A stretch of 64,000 nt of DNA. It comes from Ziziphus jujuba (taxonomy: Eukaryota > Streptophyta > Magnoliopsida > Rosales > Rhamnaceae). The notes under the pieces were generated by a model. The model was given only the letters and a program-made list of their open reading frames with translations, was not told the DNA's origin and did no database searches. Position 1 is the first letter of the stretch. Every line of letters begins with the position of its first letter. Below are positions 12,265 through 23,156 of the stretch, piece after piece. A program made the translations under genes and the position numbers. The DNA is taken from NCBI RefSeq assembly GCF_031755915.1, contig NC_083388.1, positions 15,326,501 to 15,390,500 on the forward strand, given 5' to 3'.

Positions 12265-14110
12265 ACCTATCCTCCTTAAAGAAATTTTGTCCACAAAATT
12301 CCTACCTTAGTTTTGGAAAAGGTGAGGATACTGACTCTGCATTTGGTCTTTTCACTCCTAAGTTGCAAAACTTTTTATTACGAAACTTTTTTCTTTTCCC
12401 TACTCAAAATCTACCTTAGCTGCTCCCCATAGAATAATTCATCCCTCAACTCAATCTCTAGTGTCTCCAACACATTTGTTGGGTTTTAGATACACTTGCA
12501 GAACATGGAGACGTGGAATACATCATGGACTCAAGAAAGGTCCTCAGGCAAGTTTAACTTGTAACCCACTGGACATATCCTCTCAAATATCTTATACTGT
12601 CGAATGTAGTAAAGACTTAGCTTCCTTCACTTTCCAAAGCATACTATGCCCTTCGAATGAAAGAGTTTCAAGAATACCCTCTCACCAACCTCGAACTCGA
12701 GATCTTTCCTATGTACATCTGCATAGCCTTTTTTCTTGTCCTGAGCTGCTTTCAACCTGGCACGTATAATGTTGACTTTGTCCACTGTCTTTTGTACAAT
12801 CTTAAGGCCTAAAAGTTTCATTTCACTTGTTTCATTCCAACATAATGGATTCTGACATTGTTTCCCATCCAATGCCTTGTAAGGTGACATCTGAATGCTC
12901 GAGTAATAACTGTTGTTATAGGTGAACTCTACCAAAAGTAGATACTCATTTCAATTTCCCTTGAACTGTAGTACACATGATCTTAATATATCCTCTAAGG
13001 TCTGAATAGTCCTTTTAGATTATCCATTGGCATGAGGGTGAAAAGCGGTACTCAAATTCAACTTGACACCTAGTTCCTTCATTAATCTCCTTCAAAATCT
13101 CGAAGTGAATCATGAATCTTTGTCAGATACAATCGATACTAGCATCCATGTAAACTTACTATATGATTCATAAAAAATTCTGCTAGCTTCTGAAGGGAAA
13201 ACCTCTCATGAATAGATAGGAAATGTGTGGAATTAATGAGTCGATCCACTATCATCCAAATACCATCATGTCTCTAAATTGTGGGAGGAAGCTTGAATAT
13301 AAAATCCATTGTAATGCACTCCCATTTCAATTCTGGGATGGGTAAAGGTTGTACGAGTCCAGAAAGCTTTTGTCTCTCTGCCTTTACTTGATGGAAAATG
13401 AAACACTTAGATACATATTTAGCAACTTCTCTTTTCATCCCTGACTACCAATAATACTCTTTTAGAGTATGATACATCTTGATATTACCAGGGTGCATAG
13501 CATAGGTAGAACCATGGGCTTTTTCAAATATTTGCCTTTTCAGCTCTTCATTAGTTGGAACATGAGCTTAGAACCAATCATCAAGGCTCCATAACCTTTT
13601 AAACGAAATCTGACTTCCTTCCTTTTCAAATTTTTTTCTCATGTTCATCAAGTAAGGGTCTTTGAATTTAGCCTCAAAAACACAATCCACAGATATTGGT
13701 CATAGTTGGAAGCTAGCAAAAAGTGCTCCTGTAGTATGCATCCACAAATCAACACCCAACTCTTGCAACTCAACCATCAAAGGAAGCTGTATTGTTTGCA
13801 CATAAGCCAGTGAGCTTGTAGACTCTTATTTAATGCATTAGCCACCACATTTGCCTTGATCGGATGGTAGTAAATAGTGCAATCATAATTCTTGAACAGC
13901 TCCATCTATCTCCTTTGCCTTAAGTTTAACTCCTTCTGAGTAAACAAATACTTAAATCTCCTTTGGCCGGAAAAGAGACAAGTAGCTCCATACAAATAGT
14001 ATTTCCAGGTCTTCAATGCAAAGATCATAATAGCAAGCTCTAAGTCATGAGTTAGATAATTCATCTCGTGCTTCTTCAACTAGCTAGAAGCATAAGCAAC
14101 AACTTATAAT
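12265..14110 (-). pseudogene. Decayed Ty3/gypsy pol (RNase H to integrase) with adjoining polypurine tract
   Basis: Read from 14110 leftwards, the translation shows the end of the RT/RNase H region (LKYLFTQKELNLRQRR, MELFKNYDCTIYYHP, KANVVANA). The integrase zinc-binding region follows (AHGSTYAMHPGNIKMYHTLK, then VSKCFIFHQVKAE), then the core start (MDFIFKLPPT) and, near 12935-12627, the C-terminal part with FTYNNSYYSSIQMSPY and DLEFEVGERVFLK. Several stops and frameshifts interrupt it. In the zinc finger the usual CxxC reads CFIF, so one zinc ligand is lost. The purine-rich AAGGAGGATAGGT at 12277-12265 (minus) is the polypurine tract beside LTR A. Gag, protease and most of RT are missing. 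The sequence looks like the chromovirus/Tekay type, but the clade is not certain. Confidence 0.85.
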
Positions 14111-15221
14111 TCTTCAAAAATGCATCCATCAAATCAAAAGAAAAGTTTAGAACTTAAATCTAAATTCCTCAAACCAAATACCAGTGCTACAAAGTTAAAA
14201 ATGAAATTACACTTTTTGCCTTCGATTACACTCTTGTACTTGCAATTATAAGATCCATGCTCCTCATTGATTATCCAATTTTCTTAACCTTAACAAATAT
14301 CATTATTTTAACCAATTTCATCAAAGTCAGAAAACAAAATTTCTCATACTTATTCTAATGGAAAGCTTTAGATTGCTTGTAAAGCCTAATATAATCCTCA
14401 AGATTGTCAACACCAAAGAATAAGAATCCAAAAGATCAAATCCAAATTCTCTTAACACCGCAAATATCATTCTTGAGAAACCCCAAATTCTTCCAATTTC
14501 AAACAGACTTTAAGAATTCATACCTCAAGCAATAAAGAAATTTAGATCTTAATTCTAATATCACAATCAAATACTAAGAACTAATTATTAGATTCTCAAA
14601 CCATAGAGAAACATTCATCACTTTCTAGCTATGCATAAAAAATTATATTCTTTTGAAGGTTAAGTTATCACTAAGCATATCACCACCTTAAATCCATAAA
14701 CATCATCAATATCAAACCCTCAATCTCCAAGAAGATAAAATATCAAAGTTAAGATCTAAATCATCACCAAAGGTAAATATCATAAAACCAACTTTTATAA
14801 TTCTCAAGTTAGTTCCCAACAACTTGTTCCATACTAGATCACAAAAATTGTATTAACCAATCTTGGTCTATACTAGGTTCTAATATCAAGATCTTAATTT
14901 ACAAGAAATAAAAAAACAACTATCCTTAAACATCTAACTAGGTCAAAAGAACTCTCCTGTGGTTGTGGAACTTTCTAGATAACACTTAGGATTCACGATC
15001 CCTGCAGGGACTTACCTTTAATGGGATTAGAATTCCACGTTTTAATAGGGAATCAAGGCAAATCAAGGATGGGCAAAAAAACCTTGCCCCAAGGTAGGAA
15101 CGGGCCAAGGACAAAGAACGTACTCCATGCTCTATATAACTATATGAAAAGTCATTTAAAATGTATATATTAATAATATTTATATTTATATATATTATTA
15201 TACTTTATAAAAATATGAATA
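14111..15221. other. Spacer; AT-rich block plus a decayed G/C-run segment at 14960-15125
   Basis: The stretch 14111-14950 has no recognisable frame; it may be decayed internal retroelement sequence. Between about 14990 and 15125 come phrases such as GATCCCTGCAGGGACTTACC and CCTTGCCCCAAGGTAGGAAC. Their G and C runs, scattered with apparent C-to-T and G-to-A changes, stand out from the surroundings. This looks like a deaminated copy of a G/C-rich repeat, family unknown. Confidence 0.35.
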
Positions 15222-17158
15222 TGTAAGACACCGACTTGAGAAAATATCCTAAATTTGAATTTTTAACTAAGTTTGACCAGGATTGACCAAGTGAGTTTCA
15301 TGATTGACTTTCTACTATGGGAGGAATTTTGTGTTCACATGAGTTCTTAGACTAGTAGTAAGCTAAAATTAGAGATAAGAGCAGAAAGTTATGGTCAAAA
15401 CAAGATGTGATTTGGATCAATCAACGAGCTCAGAATTTATGTTTTATTTATATGGATTTTGATGTTGACTCTTGTACTAATGATAGTGCTCGACGATACA
15501 AGCTAGTAGACTGATGGCATGCTTGATTTGGATCTACGGTTGAAAAGTTATGAGTTCATAAAGTCGTACTTAAATTTTTCTAGGACTAATTTTACTGGAT
15601 AGTGAAATATTTAAAAAAGTCCTTGATGAATGCCATGTAGCACCAATTAGTATGTGCCATGTGTCACCAATCGGTAGTTCCACATGTCATCAATCGATGG
15701 TACCACGTGTCACCATAAATTAATAACAAAAATATCTATATATTTTATTTCTCTCTCTCTCTCTCTCTCTCTTTTTCTTTTTCTTCCTTTTTCCTTTTCT
15801 TTTTTTCCCTCTCCCCCCTTCTCTCTAGCTCTCACATGTTTTGAAAGGGAAAATAGTTTCTATCTCTCCCTTCTCTCTCTCTCTCTTCTTCTCTCTCTGG
15901 AAAATATATCTCTCTCTTTCTTCCATTCGAGTGATCGATTGTTGACAGGGTTTTGGCCGTCGGACGGCCACATGCATCGGCCAGCACAGTGGCCTGCAGC
16001 CGGGTTATCTTGACCGTCCAATTTTCAACCATTTGATCAACGGACGTGCCGAGATCGGCGGCCCGATGCAGGCGGCTAGTTTTTCATTTGTTAGCCGATT
16101 TTTTGGTGTTCTTGGTTGTGAGATTGGTCCTCCCCCTAGTTTTTGACCCTTATCTAAAAAATGACCTCCATTCGTCCAAACTATAAGCCATTTGTGAGAT
16201 ACATGGAGAAGCAATTTGACCAAACTTTTTGGTCATTTTTCGGCCACCGCCAGTCAAGTTGAGCCCAATGGAGGTTGGTAACGTGTTCTTTATCACTTAA
16301 GCTTTCCATTGATACTTTGTTTGTGAGTTATGGATGTGTATATGAAAAGTTGTCATGTTTGAGTATTTGTGGTATTTAATGTGGTAATTATTTTAAATTA
16401 TATATGTATGTATATAATTTTGTACCGAAATACACATGTAAATTTGTAATGCATATTCCTATATATATATATATGCGTAAGTATGCATGGGTACCCCCTT
16501 GGCATGTGTGTAGATGTTTATATGAGTCTATATATATTGAGTATATGAATATATATATACATATATATGTTAAATGATCTGTATTTATATACACACACAT
16601 ACGTGAGTACCTATGTATGTGCATGAATGTATATATGTATGTTGTGTTTAGATATTATGTTTTTTAGTGTGTAAAATATACTATGTTTGGATTATCGCAA
16701 AATTGAAATTATTGCGGATGAAATTGATTTTATGAGATTGTTAGCTTTATACGGTTGTTTTAAAGGAAATATGAAATTTTAAGGATCTGGTAAAAGTGCA
16801 CAAATTCAATTGTATTTTATAAAAATTCGATATTTATAATGTTATAAAATTTTATAGTTTCTAGATGTAGCATACAGTACTGGTGTTCTGTATTATATAA
16901 TAGTGCGTAAATATATATGGTCATCCTGTAGATGATTATTTATTATGGCTATCCTATGGGTGCCATGGACTTGAGAGCTGACAAGTACATTTATACAGTG
17001 AGCAATAGTCGCCCCCCTCCTTAGCCACAGATGGTTGTTATGGATGAGCGTGCAGGTTACATTCATGGTTGTCCGTGTGAGGGTAGGCAAGTATAATACA
17101 GAGTGACCACTAACCGTCTTCCCCCTTGGCCACATGATGACTGTCAATATGAAAATTG

Positions 17159-17196
<38 letters not shown>

Positions 17197-17936
17197 CATC
17201 CTTTGGGAGCTATGGGCTCAAGGTATGACAAGTATAGAGCACAATGAGCATCAGCTGCCCTCACGGTCGAAGAATAAGTGTTTAGTCATGGCAGGTTATT
17301 AACAATCGGCACCACGAGATACCAAGGTGACTAATTGCAGGTTCTCTCTTTAACCTCCCCATCATATGGTACTCAAGATACTGAGTACTGTCTGGCACCA
17401 CTGGTATTGTATGATAGCCTTTGGGTAAGAACGATAGCCATCGAGCAAGTATGATAGCCCTTGGGCAAGTGATAGCCTTCGGACAGGTATGGTAGCCCTC
17501 AGATACATATAGTTATATTGTAGCCCTCAGATAAGTTATACTAATACTATCATTATCATTGTCATCACAAAAATAATAATTAATATTATTGTTATTGTGG
17601 TTCTTGTTTGTTACCCTTCTTTCTATACCTATGCATTTGGTATATTTATAAAGCAGTATAGAGGTATAGAATTGTACTAAAGGGTAATGTAGGCAGACAC
17701 GAATTGTAAAGATATCTAAGTTTTATTAAATTATTTCTTGCATTTATATTTTTGTAGTATCGTGATAAAAGTCTTGAAAATTTGTGGAATCTTTTATAGT
17801 AAGGTGGGAGGGAAAATGCAGTACTATATAGAAGTGTGTTTTGCTGCTGAATTTTCCATAAGACAGTCCAGTAGGATTTTTCTTGGGATCAAGCTTATCT
17901 AAGGTTCCGAAAAAGGATCTTGGATGGGTCCTGACA
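15222..17936 (+). mobile_element. Solo long Ty3/gypsy LTR, copy B
   Basis: The block starts TGTAAGACACCG and ends GGGTCCTGACA (TG...CA, with short inverted TGT/ACA ends). A 4-bp AATA flanks both sides (15218-15221 and 17937-17940), consistent with a target duplication but weak in AT-rich DNA. Shared landmarks with the LTR at 49.8 kb, in the same order, are TTTGACCA/TTGACCA near the start, a pyrimidine-rich tract (15751-15930), CATGCATCGGCC, CTTGAC.TCCAATTTTCA and short 'tagcc' repeats. No primer site follows the right end and no internal domain is present, so it reads as a solo LTR. Open frames over the CT-rich tract are composition artefacts. Confidence 0.65.
17410..17530. repeat. Short degenerate tandem repeats in LTR B (about 20-25 bp units)
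   Basis: Five or more copies of a GATAGCC(T/C)TTGGGCAAGTA-like phrase follow one another, with substitutions and length changes. A similar but shorter 'ccttcggacagata' phrase occurs in LTR C near 52850. Confidence 0.7.
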
Positions 17937-18075
17937 AATATGTCAATAAAATATATATTATATTTATTGTTAAGATATTTTTTCATATTTATACTTATAT
18001 TTATATATGTTATTCTATACTTTATATGAATATAAAGATATACTAATAATATATATATAAATAAATATAGAGTAA

Positions 18076-18300
18076 GGCTACCATGGGTATTGATGATGGT
18101 TTTTTAAAAAACAGTCATCAATACTCACGATTCGCATGCAGACCATACGCACCATAGCATACCCTTATAAATATCGGACCACAGTATTGGTGACGGTTTT
18201 TCATAATATTAGTGACGATTTTCTAAAAAACCGTCGTTAATACTATGAAAAACCGTCACTAATACTGCGGTCCTCATGCGGACCGTCCTCACCATAGAAT
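18076..18300. mobile_element. Foldback/MITE-like element of two hairpin units
   Basis: The second unit (about 18175-18274) is a hairpin whose arms read CAGTATTGGTGACGGTTTTT and its near reverse complement, about 34 bp per arm. The first unit (about 18085-18123) is a shorter palindrome, GTATTGATGA...TCATCAATAC. Each unit is followed by a related tail (CATGC.GACC...CACCATAG). The GTGACGGTTTTT motif is like the subterminal repeats of plant CACTA elements, but no CACTA terminus is visible, so the family is open. Confidence 0.6.
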
Positions 18301-18518
18301 TTCCATATATATATATATGAATATATGTTATTAATATAATATTTTTAGAAAGATTAAATATTGCTTAAAAAGATAATTTGATGGGACATGTTTAGAAAAT
18401 AAATCAAAAAGATATGCCAATGACAAGGAGAAATCAAGTAATTGATCCTGTGATTATATAAAGCATTTAAGTAGTAATTCCTATCATTATACGGAAGTAA
18501 GAATCAAACAATTAATCC
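18301..18518. other. Breakpoint side of the truncated gypsy element
   Basis: AT-rich sequence with two similar phrases (ATCAAGTAATTGATCCTGTG and ATCAAACAATTAATCCTTAA) about 65 bp apart. I see no second LTR here, so the gag-bearing element to the right seems to be cut off on this side. Confidence 0.35.
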
Positions 18519-19136
18519 TTAAATTATAAAAAATGTTTGCTCTTTAGTTTCCCTCTCTTCGAGCACGGCATTTAATGACTTCCTCTTTGGACAATCTCTT
18601 GCCCAATGGGGACCGTCACATAGGAAGCAATTTCTCTTTGGCTTTAGTTCGGGCTTGGCTCCTTTCTTCCAATCTTGGCTAGGTAATGGTGGCCTTCTTT
18701 GATGTTCCTTACTTTGGGGAGTTGTATAGAACTTGTCTCCCCCACCTTCCATGCTCACATCCCTCGTTCCTCTCTCTTCTCTCTTCTTAAACTCATCTAA
18801 TTGAGCTTGCATAAGGGACAAGGTTTCAATTACCTTTGTTTGGAAGGCTTGGCTTTCATGACGCCATGCCTCGGTGTTGGCCTCGTTGGTGCTTTGCATG
18901 GTACCTCTAAGCTCTCCCACTTGGTCACCCACACGACCATCGAGCTCCTCCATGTCTTGCTCCACACAATCAAGCCGCTCCAACATGTCGGCAACGGCCA
19001 ACTCCATCTTGACCACCTTGGTCTCCATGGCGGTGAGAACGTCCTTCGACTTTGAACGCCCACGTCCCTTCCTTGCAGCTTCGGGGATGACCTCCCTTCC
19101 CCTTGCTTCTTCAATCACAACCTTTGATGAAGACAT
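18519..19136 (-). CDS. Retrotransposon gag fragment with coiled coil and zinc knuckle but no capsid region
   Basis: An intact 205-codon frame. Residues about 15-35 are basic (GRGRSKSKDVL). Residues 36-118 are a heptad-rich coiled coil typical of the N-terminus of plant Ty3/gypsy gag proteins. Residues about 171-183 form a zinc knuckle, CFLCDGPHWARDC (spacing C-x2-C-x3-H-x4-C, one residue shorter than the usual C-x2-C-x4-H-x4-C). After it come a basic DCPKRK segment and a C-terminus that runs out into unrelated sequence. Gag proteins of this type, as I know the family, have roughly 200 residues of capsid between coil and knuckle; here the coil passes almost directly into the knuckle linker. 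The start lies 30 nt inside the primer site, which fits a gag leader. Likely non-functional or part of a non-autonomous element. Confidence 0.8.
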   Translation of the reverse strand: MSSSKVVIEEARGREVIPEAARKGRGRSKSKDVLTAMETKVVKMELAVADMLERLDCVEQDMEELDGRVGDQVGELRGTMQSTNEANTEAWRHESQAFQTKVIETLSLMQAQLDEFKKREERGTRDVSMEGGGDKFYTTPQSKEHQRRPPLPSQDWKKGAKPELKPKRNCFLCDGPHWARDCPKRKSLNAVLEERETKEQTFFII

Positions 19137-19165
19137 GTTGCTCTAGATGCTAGCTTTAACCTTGG

Positions 19166-19177
19166 GCTCTGATACCA
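19166..19177 (-). promoter_or_regulatory. Primer-binding site for initiator Met-tRNA
   Basis: The minus strand reads TGGTATCAGAGC, the standard plant tRNA-iMet primer site. It lies two bases inside the LTR end at 19180 and before the gag start at 19136. Confidence 0.85.
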
Positions 19178-19179
19178 CT

Positions 19180-19632
19180 TGTCACGGACTTGTTTGTTTA
19201 CCCTTCAAGCCGTGCGGCCTTAGTTGCTATTCCGACCCTTTGTTGCAACTAAGTAAGCCTTTTGCTCACTAAAAGAGAAAGCTAAGCAAAGAAAGCTAGA
19301 GCACAAAGAGAGTTTGGAAGAATGAAAGTATATTGCTTAAGAGAGAGCTTTACAAGAGAAGCTTGGATTCTTGGATTATTGGATGGTTTGGCCAAATGAG
19401 GCCTCCACCTATTTATAGGCACACAAAGTCTAATCCTACGGCTATAATTGCTTTGATCCTACGGTGGAGAATGGGTGTCTAGATCCTTCCCATCTCCTTT
19501 ACAAAAATATCTAAAGAAACATCTAGAATGGGTATGTACATGGCTTGACCTAGAGTTCTCCATAATGTTCTAGAGAATTCTACACTACTCTAGGTGCTTG
19601 GCCCATTGTAAGGCCCAAAATAGGCCCAGACA
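19180..19632 (-). mobile_element. 5' LTR of the gag-bearing gypsy element, about 453 bp
   Basis: On the minus strand it starts TGTCTGGGCCTA at 19632 and ends AGTCCGTGACA at 19180, giving matched TGTC/GACA ends. A TATA box (TGCCTATAAATAGG, about 19422-19409) sits inside and faces gag. With the primer site and gag this forms the 5' end of an LTR retrotransposon. No 3' partner is seen within the window. The ends look relatively intact compared with the other LTRs here. Confidence 0.75.
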
Positions 19633-19838
19633 TTCTTTTTGTATTTTCTACTATTCTCTTTCTTATTACCATGTTTTCTCTCTTGTAAACTCTATAAATG
19701 GAATAATTGGTGTTTTTAAGATAACTGATCTAGATTCTTATACAACATAAAAATATTTCTATTTCTCATTCTTCTATCTTCTATCTTCCATTTTTCTTTT
19801 TTAAAAATTCTTCAAAAACTAATAGCACAACATCAAAG

Positions 19839-19871
<33 letters not shown>
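19633..19871. other. Short spacer between gypsy LTR and MULE
   Basis: AT-rich sequence ending in a (TA)n tract at about 19837-19868, which directly abuts the left end of the MULE. Confidence 0.5.
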
Positions 19872-19875
<4 letters not shown>

Positions 19876-22035
19876 CAATAATGCTAGAGACACCAATAAT
19901 TTGTACCAAAAAGATACCAAAATGAGATGAAATCTAATGTGACATACAACTAAAAAATCATTAAAATCCACATCATTGCCATGTCAACAATGGTTTATTA
20001 ACAAAATTATTCATTCTTAATATTTTATTGAATATCCTATTAGATTTGTTTTTAAAATAAAAAAATTAAAAAAAAACTGGATTAGGTATCATGTCTAGGG
20101 CTCCCTATCTCACCACTGCTGGAAGCTGAAGGCTTTTGTACACTGTTGCCATACCTCCACCAGCCTCCTTCCTGCTAGCCACAATTGTAGGAAAAAGAAG
20201 GAAGAAAAAACAATTATTCATGGCATTTTCTCTCAAATGGTGATAAGCATGTTGGATCCAAACAAAAATCAACAGCAGCAGCAATTGGAAGAAGATTCCC
20301 AAGGTAAAGTTCTTCAAAAGTACTGAAATAGTAGTGAATCTTATATTTTTATTTTTTTATTTATTTATAATTTCTTAGATTGTGTTCATTATATTCTCTC
20401 TCACTTTGTTGTATTGTGATTACTAAATGTGTGCAAAATGTATTGAAACTCCAATAGAAGAAAAATAAATTTATGTGAACCAAAACCTTCTTCTATATGT
20501 CCAGTGCTTTTTGAAGTCTTCCTTAGCTTCTTTAGCTTCCATATATCCTTATACAAATTGACACTTTGTGATATTCACATAATGTGCTTAGCCTTTAATA
20601 GGGTTCATTGTTTATTGTTTAGATTTAGTCTACTAGTCCACAATATTTTTCGTTTGGTATTTAACAAGGGCATGTGACATTTGCCAAATTCTTTTTTTGA
20701 GACACATGGGTAAACTAGAACAACTTGACATAGCACATTAGATAAAAAAGACCAAAAAAATGAAAGAAGAAAATATTAGAGAAGAACACATGATACTGAT
20801 GAGAGTTTGTGAACTCTTAGTAGCAGCCAAGGATGGAATGGAAGTGTGACCCTATGCGAGTTTGTCCATAGGGTCATTGTATTGGGTTATCCAAGGAAAA
20901 AAAGGTGTATTAGATAATACACCATCAACCACATAAAAAACACGGAAGGGTATTAGGTAACACAATACCCTTCACGTGTCTTCGTGTATCAAACATGGTA
21001 TTACGTAATACAATCTATCCTAACACCTCGTAGTACGTCGTACCAAACACATAGGGTAAGTTAGAACGACTTGACATTGCACATTAGATAGAAGAGACCA
21101 AAAAAATGAAAGAAGAAAATATGAGAGAAGAACGCATGACAGTGATGGGAGTTTGTGAACTCTTACTAGCAGCCAAGGATGGAATGGAAGTATGGCTCAT
21201 GAACCTTGCTGGCTGCTAAGAAAATTAACTCTTTAATTCTTTAGGCTAAGCAATCCATTCATAATTTTGATCAAGGCCTTAACCCTTTTGTTCAATTATG
21301 CAGATATTTTCATCTTAAAGCAATCTTAGATTTGAAATGTTTAATAGCATTGATAGCCAATTATATGTATAGTAATTGGAAAGCAAGATTAAGTCAAGAT
21401 AGGATTAAACTAGTTTCCTCTATTTATAATATGTTTATTATTTTTTTTTTTGGGTAAAAAAATTTCCTCTGTTTCGTATGTGGAAGAGAATGAACAGTGA
21501 AGTTGAGTCTAAAAAGGATAAATTTGCTAGTTGAGTTGAGACATGATTAAACTAACTGCCCACCATATGAATTAATACTTTGCTTGTTTTTTGGGAGAGC
21601 CACATCTTCACTGCTCCGCCTTTGAACAACTTATTTTTCATCTTTTAACATAATTCCCATTGAGCTATAACTTCGCTCATGGATGTCTAAAATGAGATCA
21701 CTAGAATGTTTTGGATTTTTATTATTGCCTTCTATTTTTTTTTTTTTTTTTTTTGGGTCTAGATTTTCATAAAAATTTTAGACCAGACAAGAATAATTTA
21801 GTTTGCATATAAGAATGACTTTCAGCCTAAAATGAGAATTTTAAATCTAGAAACGAAATTTTCATAAAATTTCTAAAAGTATTTTTGCTTTGGTATTTAA
21901 TTAGGGCATGCAAAAACCAAAGGCTCCATGTCGTGTTCCTCTAGGTAAACCATGTTATTTATCACTGATGATATATGGATGTCCACAGTTTCCAATATAT
22001 TTTATTATTATTAGTCCTTGTTACCTCAATCAAAG
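19872..22035. repeat. Left terminal inverted repeat of the MULE
   Basis: The left arm matches the right arm (29100-27365) from the tip inward to the CTCAAGGAATAACA/TTGTTACCTCAA landmark at about 22035. It is about 430 bp longer than the right arm. The extra material is mainly a duplicated piece at about 21400-21560 and an insert-like piece at about 21600-21900 beginning with CTCCGCCTTTGAACAA. Identity looks high (most 20-mers differ by one or two bases), but I cannot compute it. Confidence 0.85.
20703..21194. repeat. Direct repeat flanking a MITE-like insert, left MULE arm
   Basis: A ~146-bp unit (20703-20848) recurs at 21048-21194. Landmarks are AACTTGACAT.GCACATTAGA, GACCAAAAAAATGAAAGAAG and AGCAGCCAAGGATGGAATGG. 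The ~200 bp between them ends ACCAAACACATAGGG and contains repeated GTATTA(G/C)GTAA motifs, typical of small hAT-like MITEs ('gtttggtac' ends). The same arrangement is present, inverted, in the right arm. Confidence 0.8.
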
Positions 22036-22150
22036 TGAAGAAATTATTCAATAATTCTTAATGCTTTCATAAACTTTTACGGTTGATATTTAATATAATA
22101 GATGATTGTCCAATATTTTTTATATTTTTTATGCTAAAGAAGCTATTCAA
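22036..22150. other. Inner edge of the left MULE arm
   Basis: Short AT-rich link between the terminal repeat and the LINE-like fragment; nothing recognisable. Confidence 0.4.
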
Positions 22151-22450
22151 GAGATCTGCTCCTTGAGTGAACCAAGGATGGACAACTAGAGAGGAGGTTA
22201 TCCAAATTCGGGCAGGTCTTCTTCAAATAAATTCATTAGCTTGGAATGATCATTTGTCCAATAGACTGGTTAACTTGTTGGCTAAGAAGTTTATTTCTCT
22301 CAATTGGTATTTATGTTTTAACTTTTTAAATGTTTCTAGCCTCCCTAATAACATTTGTTCAACTGCTTTGGCTAATGCATATCTGTAATTCCCTTTTGTA
22401 TCTTACTTTTGGAGGCTTTTTGTGCTTAATAGAAATATTATTGATCAATT
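22150..22450 (+). pseudogene. LINE-type RNase H fragment inside the MULE
   Basis: The plus-strand translation reads LSNRLVNLLAKKFISLNWYL and, after a few residues, a short tail ending ALANAYL and a stop. This resembles the C-terminal end of the RNase H domain in plant LINE polyproteins (pattern NxxA..LAK.A..). It is followed by CCCTTTTGTATC and a TTAATAGAAATATTATTGA stretch like plant LINE 3' ends. The upstream part of the RT is missing. It is either a truncated LINE insertion into the MULE or a fragment captured by it. Confidence 0.5.
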
Positions 22451-23156
22451 ATTAATAAAAATCATAATAGATGTTTGTAAGAACAATTGATTTATAAATT
22501 TAGATACCAATTTATACTGTGTGACATTCAATAATATAAGTTTTTGAATCTTATAAGCTCTCTGTTCCAAGCTAAAAATGAGAATGAATGTGGTATTAGC
22601 AACTTAATTTGAACAATTTGTCTATTTGCTCATTTTTCTGTTAAGGCATATCAAAGTTTTTGAAGCTGAGAATTTGATTACATTTAATTTAATGATATCT
22701 TTATCTTTTACTCTTTTTCTTCTTCATCAATGTTACTGTCCAAATAAAAAATAAAAAATAAAAGTATAAAAGTTAAAGTTACTAATTAATATGGAATTTA
22801 ACTAATTGATGCTCTCCGTTTTTTCAAGTATCTTTCATATTTAATAGTATTTTCATAATCACTAGAAAACATAGAAGAAAATTATCCATTTAACATAATG
22901 GCACTTTTACTACCAAGGAAAAAAAAACAAAAAAAAAAAAAAAGCCCTCCAAAATCTTATTTCAATGACAAGACAAAATAAGACTCCAAAAGCTATTTCC
23001 TATCTATTTTGGCTAGTTGCTCATCCCATCTTTCCTTCTAAAATTTTTGTCATCCTATATACATATTACAAATTAATTTAGAGCATTAGACAATCATGCA
23101 TGATAAAAATTAACAAAGTAAAAATAAACACACTTGAAGATATTACAAATTCATAA
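22451..23156. other. MULE interior spacer
   Basis: AT-rich sequence between the LINE-like fragment and the transposase 3' end, with a poly-A stretch near 22917-22942. It may hold the transposase 3'UTR (minus strand). Confidence 0.4.

Noticed and set aside
12461..12769. 102-codon plus-strand frame
   Set aside because: It is a shadow of the antisense gypsy integrase C-terminus, which matches known motifs on the minus strand.
15684..16032. Plus frame rich in Leu-Ser and overlapping minus frame
   Set aside because: They lie over the CT-rich tract of LTR B; the sequence is explained as LTR and has no domain.
16388..16624. His/Ile/Tyr-rich frame in LTR B
   Set aside because: It is a translation of alternating AT/AC tracts without a domain.
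18801..19146. Several alternative frames overlapping the gag region
   Set aside because: Only the minus 18519-19136 frame shows coiled coil and zinc knuckle; the others are shadows.
20820..20845. CAGCCAAGGATG, like the start of miR169
   Set aside because: Only about 12 nt match; it is part of the MULE direct repeat and occurs in all its copies, with no matching hairpin.
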